A stretch of DNA of 58,489 nucleotides from Desulfofustis glycolicus DSM 9705 (GTDB lineage: Bacteria; Desulfobacterota; Desulfobulbia; Desulfobulbales; Desulfocapsaceae). Below the pieces are notes generated by a model. The model was not told where the DNA came from. It searched no databases and worked only from the letters and a program-made list of their open reading frames with translations. This document shows, piece by piece, positions 54,445 to 58,489 of this stretch; the first letter of the stretch is position 1; the number at the start of each line of letters is the position of its first letter. The translations under genes and the position numbers were made by a program. The DNA lies in assembly GCF_900130015.1 (NCBI RefSeq), contig NZ_FQXS01000027.1, positions 1 through 58,489 of the forward strand. The letters run 5' to 3'.

Positions 54445-56616
54445 TTACCGTAATGATTCATGGTGCTGGCAAAGGGTTTGGGCCCGGCTTCTAATCTCGT
54501 CCGGTACATCCCGACCAGTGATCAATTTTTTAATGTACCGGCGGGCCTGCCGGTAACGTCCTTGCAAACCATAGACAGTGCCAATCTCGAGCCACGCATC
54601 GATTCGAGTTTTGCGAACGGCAGCGCACCGACGAAACTGCTCTATCGCCTGATCATACTTGCCACAGGCCGCTAGGGCCCGACCCCATCTGAGCAAAAAA
54701 ACCGGCTCCGGACCGGCGATCTCGACAGCCTTTTCGGTCAACCGCAGGGCGATATCGTCGCCTTCACCGAGAATGCGATACGAATCGCCGAGCAAACTGA
54801 GCGATTCGGCATCAAACTTGTCATGTGCCAGTGCCAACTGCAGCCAGCGAGATGCGTCTGGAAAGTGTTGCCGATGATACGCGCTGATGCCGAGGTACCG
54901 GCAGCAGGCGCCGGCTGATTTGACAGCACCCTGGCGAGCGTGCCATGCTGTCAGCATGTCCATACAGGAGACGTAATTGCCAAGGTGAAAGAAACAGATG
55001 CCGAGTTGATAGAGCAAATCGTCGATAGCGCCGGCCTGGTCGGTATCTTCTGGGTTGTATACCTCGCGAGCCCGCGAAAAGGACGCCGCCGCCTGACGGT
55101 ATTGCCCGACGGCCTGCCGGCCGAGCCCCTGGTTGTAAAGGGCCATGAAATTATCGGGTTCGAGATCAATAACCCGTGTAAATGAGCGCACGGCATCTCC
55201 GGTCCTGTTCATCAAAGCGTAGGTTACACCAAGACTGTTGAGCAGGTTGATATCGGCCGGAGCACGGTCCAGGCCACGCCGGTATTCTCTAACTGCAGCG
55301 TTCCAATCTCCTTCGGCAAAAAAGACATCGCCGCTGACATTGAGACTGACGGCATCGAAAACAACGACGCTCCTCGGTCCGAAAAAGGCGGCATGGAGCA
55401 ACGCTTTCCTCGTATTGTTAATAATTTCGGCGATACGCGAGCCGTGTTCGGGATAAGCGCTGATCCCGGCCGACAGCGAATAATCGGCGCCCTTGTTGCT
55501 GCATATGCGTTCGATCATGCCGACAGCCCATGCCCGGACCTCGTCAGTACGCGCATCGCCGACGATAACCAGATACCCATCCGCAAACGGCAGCATGTGC
55601 CTGGTCTCGCATCCGGCGTCAAGAAGAACGTCCGCCCCCACCTTTTTTTGAAAATCGAAGGTGAACAAAACCAGTGAGAAGACGTCAAGCTGTCGGCATC
55701 TGCGTCGGACTTTTGCGATTAAACTGCGCGATATCGGTCGGAGTGGGGCATGTTCGGGATTGATAAGCGTATCGTAATCACAAAACGCGAACGGACCGCG
55801 CCGACAGGCGACCTGCAGAGCCTGCCACGCCTCATCGAGCAAGAGGCGGGGATGATCATGCAGGAGCCTGCCGTCACCGCGCTGCAAAGAGACACTCGTG
55901 CAACCGCAGCGAACGCGGCGGCACCCGTGCCCTTTCAACGCCGTTATCAGCGACAGGCAGAAAGATGAGAGATTGATTCGCTGCTGATCGCTCACCAGGA
56001 TGGCAAAAACCGCCATTCCCAGATGAAAGAGCGGAAACGATCGGCGATTATAGTTTTTTAGCAGAGAGCCCGTGTTCAAAACCGGAGAAAAGCGGTCGCG
56101 AATAGATCGTGACGGAGGGAGCGCCTCGATCAACACGAGGTGAAGATCCTGCCTGTCAATAGCTTCTGTCACTGCTTCGAAAAACAGATTGCAACCGTAC
56201 AGTCCCGTTATCGGATCGAGAAACTCCCCCTTGATCTTTTTCAATTCATCGGAAAGAGCCTGACCGGTATCGGCCAACCACTCATCGGTCGCCTTTTCCA
56301 GCACGAGTGGATCCACCCCGGAGACCTCAGCCACCAACACCTCTCTCTCGGCTCCACACATCGGGAAATAGAGCGAATCCGGACTTTCTTTCTTCGGCAG
56401 ACCGGTCTGCGCGGCATGTCTGGCGACAGTCAGCCAGGGCTGCTCCTGTTGTTTCTCAGTCGAGGGTAGGTCAGCGGGAATCAATAGAAAACGGGTGTCG
56501 GTTGCCGTTGGTACCAGGGCAAAAAACACTCTTTTGAATCGGGAGGCAAGCAGACTGAAGTCGGTGAGACAGAGCGATCCGTTGACCGGTGAAACCGGAA
56601 AAGAAGCGGCGCGCAT
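54445..56616 (-). CDS. degenerate GGDEF-like domain protein with C-terminal TPR repeats
   Basis: About 723 aa. After an N-terminal region with no recognised domain, a segment like the start of a GGDEF domain appears (DPITGLYGCNLFFEAV, about 145). A second GGDEF-like region at about 310-445 ends YSLSAGISAYPEHG...NNTRKALLHAAFFGPRSVVVFD; the signature itself is replaced by ADGYLV, so cyclase activity is doubtful. From about 450 to 715 there are six or seven TPR units (INLLNSLGVTYALMNRTGDAV, FMALYNQGLGRQAVGQYRQAA). The likely role is protein-protein signalling. ATG 56616 starts 2 nt after the selA stop; TTG 56625 would overlap it. Confidence 0.82.
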   Translation of the reverse strand: MRAASFPVSPVNGSLCLTDFSLLASRFKRVFFALVPTATDTRFLLIPADLPSTEKQQEQPWLTVARHAAQTGLPKKESPDSLYFPMCGAEREVLVAEVSGVDPLVLEKATDEWLADTGQALSDELKKIKGEFLDPITGLYGCNLFFEAVTEAIDRQDLHLVLIEALPPSRSIRDRFSPVLNTGSLLKNYNRRSFPLFHLGMAVFAILVSDQQRINLSSFCLSLITALKGHGCRRVRCGCTSVSLQRGDGRLLHDHPRLLLDEAWQALQVACRRGPFAFCDYDTLINPEHAPLRPISRSLIAKVRRRCRQLDVFSLVLFTFDFQKKVGADVLLDAGCETRHMLPFADGYLVIVGDARTDEVRAWAVGMIERICSNKGADYSLSAGISAYPEHGSRIAEIINNTRKALLHAAFFGPRSVVVFDAVSLNVSGDVFFAEGDWNAAVREYRRGLDRAPADINLLNSLGVTYALMNRTGDAVRSFTRVIDLEPDNFMALYNQGLGRQAVGQYRQAAASFSRAREVYNPEDTDQAGAIDDLLYQLGICFFHLGNYVSCMDMLTAWHARQGAVKSAGACCRYLGISAYHRQHFPDASRWLQLALAHDKFDAESLSLLGDSYRILGEGDDIALRLTEKAVEIAGPEPVFLLRWGRALAACGKYDQAIEQFRRCAAVRKTRIDAWLEIGTVYGLQGRYRQARRYIKKLITGRDVPDEIRSRAQTLCQHHESLR

Positions 56617-56618
56617 AC

Positions 56619-58028
56619 TCAGCAAACCAAGGAGAAATACTCAACCAATTGATCGGCAAGCAAAGCGATTTCGGAATCTTGGATCGTTCGCATATCAATG
56701 TGAAAACGATCGTGCTCAACCCTGCCGATCAACGGGATCTGCAAACGGCGGAAATCCCTCTCGAGCGTGCTTACCGGCACATCAACCGGCTGCAGCTGAA
56801 CCGCCCAGCTGTCCAACCCATATTCGGGCAGCGCCCCGCCGCCGACCCGGGAAACGGTCGGGACGAGCGAAAAGAGGCAGCCATCGGGAGATTTTTTACC
56901 GATTCTCCTCAGCAAACGACTGGCCCGTTTCTTGATTGTTGACTGAGACTCGCCGATCATACGCAAAGTCGGTATCTGCTTACAGGCAAGCGACTCATCA
57001 TAGTAGGCTCGCAGAGTACCTTCGAGCGAGGCAAGAGTGAATTTATCGATTCTCAGCGCCCGATTGAGCGGGTTCCGCTTGATTTGATCGACCAGGTCTT
57101 TCCTGCCGACTATGACGCCGGCCTGCGGTCCGCCGAGCAGTTTATCGCCGCTGAAGGTGACCAGATCAACTCCGGCAGCCAGAACCTCCTGGACAGTAGG
57201 CTCGGCCGGTAAGCCGAAGCGCTCCAGGTCAATCAGTGAGCCGCTGCCCAGGTCCTCCATAACCGGTAGCCCCTTCGTCCGGCCGAGGGCAACCAGCTCT
57301 TGCGCCGGGACTGCAGCGGTAAAACCGATCATCCGGAAATTTGAGGTATGGACCCGCAACAGCAGTCCGGTACGTTCGGTGATGGCCCGCTCATAATCGT
57401 AGAGATGGGTACGGTTGGTTGCTCCGACTTCGACAAGCTCGGCCCCGCTTTTGGCCATCACGTCAGGAATGCGAAACGAGCCGCCGATCTCAACGAGTTC
57501 CCCGCGCGAGACGATTACCTCTCGGCCCCTGGCAATCGTATCCAGCGCGATAAGCACGGCGGCGGCATTGTTGTTTACTACCAGCGCAGCTTCGGCCCCA
57601 GCCAGATCGCAGATGATATCTTCGACCAACGCATACCGGCTACCCCGCTTCCCGCTGTGCAGGTCAAATTCAAGGTTGCTGTAGTAACCAGCGCCGGCAA
57701 TCAACTGTTCGAGCGCCGCGGTCGACAAGAGTGAGCGGCCAAGGTTGGTGTGGATAACAACACCGGTGCCGTTTATCACCCGGCGGAAACGACTGCGCTG
57801 CAATTGCCCGATCTGATCGACAAAAAGACTCTTCCAGGCGCTACGGTCGACAGGTAGAGTAATATCTCCGCCGGCCAGGATACCTTTTCTGACACGATCT
57901 ATTGTTGTTTGCACAGCCTTTTTGGCAATACGCAGCGGTACGCCCTGTTGATTTATAAAATCAGACAGTTCCAGTAGACATTCATCAACCTTGGGCAGGT
58001 TGCGCAGCATCTCGGCTTTTTGATCCAT
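56619..58028 (-). CDS. selA: L-seryl-tRNA(Sec) selenium transferase
   Basis: 469 aa PLP enzyme converting Ser-tRNA(Sec) to Sec-tRNA(Sec) with selenophosphate. The N-terminal helical region contains RSRFRRVINGTGVVIHTNLGR (split here as INGTGVVIHTNLGRS), followed by GSRYALVEDIICDL, VVNNNAAAVLIAL and the PLP lysine Lys296 in FSGDKLLGGPQAG. ATG 58028 has GGAG 5-6 nt upstream. It shows that the organism makes selenoproteins; selB, selC and selD are not in the window, and I saw no in-frame UGA candidate here. Confidence 0.95.
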   Translation of the reverse strand: MDQKAEMLRNLPKVDECLLELSDFINQQGVPLRIAKKAVQTTIDRVRKGILAGGDITLPVDRSAWKSLFVDQIGQLQRSRFRRVINGTGVVIHTNLGRSLLSTAALEQLIAGAGYYSNLEFDLHSGKRGSRYALVEDIICDLAGAEAALVVNNNAAAVLIALDTIARGREVIVSRGELVEIGGSFRIPDVMAKSGAELVEVGATNRTHLYDYERAITERTGLLLRVHTSNFRMIGFTAAVPAQELVALGRTKGLPVMEDLGSGSLIDLERFGLPAEPTVQEVLAAGVDLVTFSGDKLLGGPQAGVIVGRKDLVDQIKRNPLNRALRIDKFTLASLEGTLRAYYDESLACKQIPTLRMIGESQSTIKKRASRLLRRIGKKSPDGCLFSLVPTVSRVGGGALPEYGLDSWAVQLQPVDVPVSTLERDFRRLQIPLIGRVEHDRFHIDMRTIQDSEIALLADQLVEYFSLVC

Positions 58029-58150
58029 CGTTCTCCGCAATCGGGAAATGGCAAATTTACAATAACGTTACGTTTAATCCGGGAACAATAGCAACAGCAG
58101 CTACAACAGGCCAATGTTTTTTTATTCGTCACGGCAATTCCAAAAACCTA

Positions 58151-58179
58151 TTGACACCCCCGGGTGAATCAAGTAGTGT
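58151..58179 (+). promoter_or_regulatory. upstream promoter (P1) of outward-reading rRNA operon
   Basis: TTGACA (58151-58156), 17-nt spacer, TAGTGT (58174-58179). The -35 box is perfect. It points out of the window to the right. A GC-rich region with a GCACGG/CCGTGC-type inverted repeat (about 58193-58218) lies between it and P2. Confidence 0.65.
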
Positions 58180-58267
58180 GCCGCGGTCCTGAAGCACGGG
58201 CCGGCCGCCAGGCCGTGCCGGGGGTTTCGGGGCGGTGCCGAAAGCGACGAGCGAGGCTGATTAGGGC

Positions 58268-58296
58268 TTGACAGAGCGTCGGCGAATTGATAGATT
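58268..58296 (+). promoter_or_regulatory. second promoter (P2) of outward-reading rRNA operon
   Basis: TTGACA (58268-58273), 17-nt spacer, TAGATT (58291-58296). It is the second perfect -35 box within 120 bp, as is usual for rRNA operons. Confidence 0.7.
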
Positions 58297-58489
58297 TATG
58301 CTCTTCTGCACCACTCATTGGTGCGCGCCGCTTGCGGCGTTTGTAGCGATCCTTGACAACTGAATAACAACATACGTGCAAACGGGCCCGACGCGTCTTT
58401 TGACGCAGAGGGATCTGCAGAGCAGTAATGCGATACAGAGCCCTTATTTGAAGTTGTGTTTTTAAATAAGGACCGATTTATCGGTTCAG
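58297..58489 (+). promoter_or_regulatory. probable rRNA-operon leader with boxA-like motif
   Basis: Just after P2, TGCTCTTCTGCACC (58299-58312) resembles the boxA antitermination site TGCTCTTTAACA. Further on, GATCCTTGACAACTGAATAA (58347-58366) is the phrase typical of leaders and spacers before 16S or 23S genes. No mature 16S start is reached before the window ends. That the downstream gene is 16S rRNA is inference. Confidence 0.6.

Overview
The window reads as chromosome of an anaerobic, Gram-negative bacterium of the Desulfobacterota (former Deltaproteobacteria), perhaps near Desulfobulbales. This rests on gene content: a nine-haem lipoprotein cytochrome with a TorD-type chaperone, a tungsten-type aldehyde:ferredoxin oxidoreductase with its own cofactor genes, a cobalamin-riboswitch-controlled ThiC/BzaF enzyme, selA, WaaA (LPS) and PilT. 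No 16S sequence is included, so the family is inference. Coding density is high and several convergent genes touch or overlap.

Layout. 1-1.7 kb: decayed region with a broken IS110 transposase and a truncated secreted protein. 2.0-5.4 kb: tRNA-Thr(CGU), TorD-like chaperone and nonahaem cytochrome, RlpA. 5.4-10.1 kb (minus): trpEGDCF (no trpB or trpA here), preceded by rpsT. 11-12.1 kb: cNMP-binding/DUF4388 protein. 12.1-16.5 kb (minus): a standalone IMP cyclohydrolase, purN, pyrR and a U32 protein, with an S4-domain protein ahead. 16.7-17.5 kb: folE2. 17.5-21.6 kb (minus): a GlrK-QseG-GlrR-like sigma-54 two-component operon and a small membrane protein. 21.8-25.8 kb (minus): gpmI, darP, a VOC protein and an aminotransferase. 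26.0-33.9 kb (plus): unknown protein, moeA, moeA-PBP fusion, aor, moaD-like carrier, acylphosphatase and a double ABC ATPase. 33.9-42.8 kb (minus): surface-glycan locus (three glycosyltransferases, HAD protein, DUF2142-like membrane protein). 42.9-44.6 kb (minus): bzaF/thiC behind promoter, cobalamin riboswitch and terminator. 44.8-45.9 kb: sulfotransferase. 46.1-58.0 kb: uvrC, rsmE, waaA, comEC, pilT, a LOG protein, a GGDEF-like/TPR protein and selA. The right edge holds two strong promoters and a leader reading outward, most likely of an rRNA operon.

Two non-coding themes stand out. First, five copies of a ~143-bp near-complete palindrome (three in one orientation, two in the other) lie between genes; pairs in direct orientation bracket the sulfotransferase and the gpmI operon. 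Second, the cobalamin riboswitch in front of a ThiC-family gene points to B12 lower-ligand (benzimidazole) synthesis rather than thiamin synthesis. All function calls come from reading the sequence; no database search was run.
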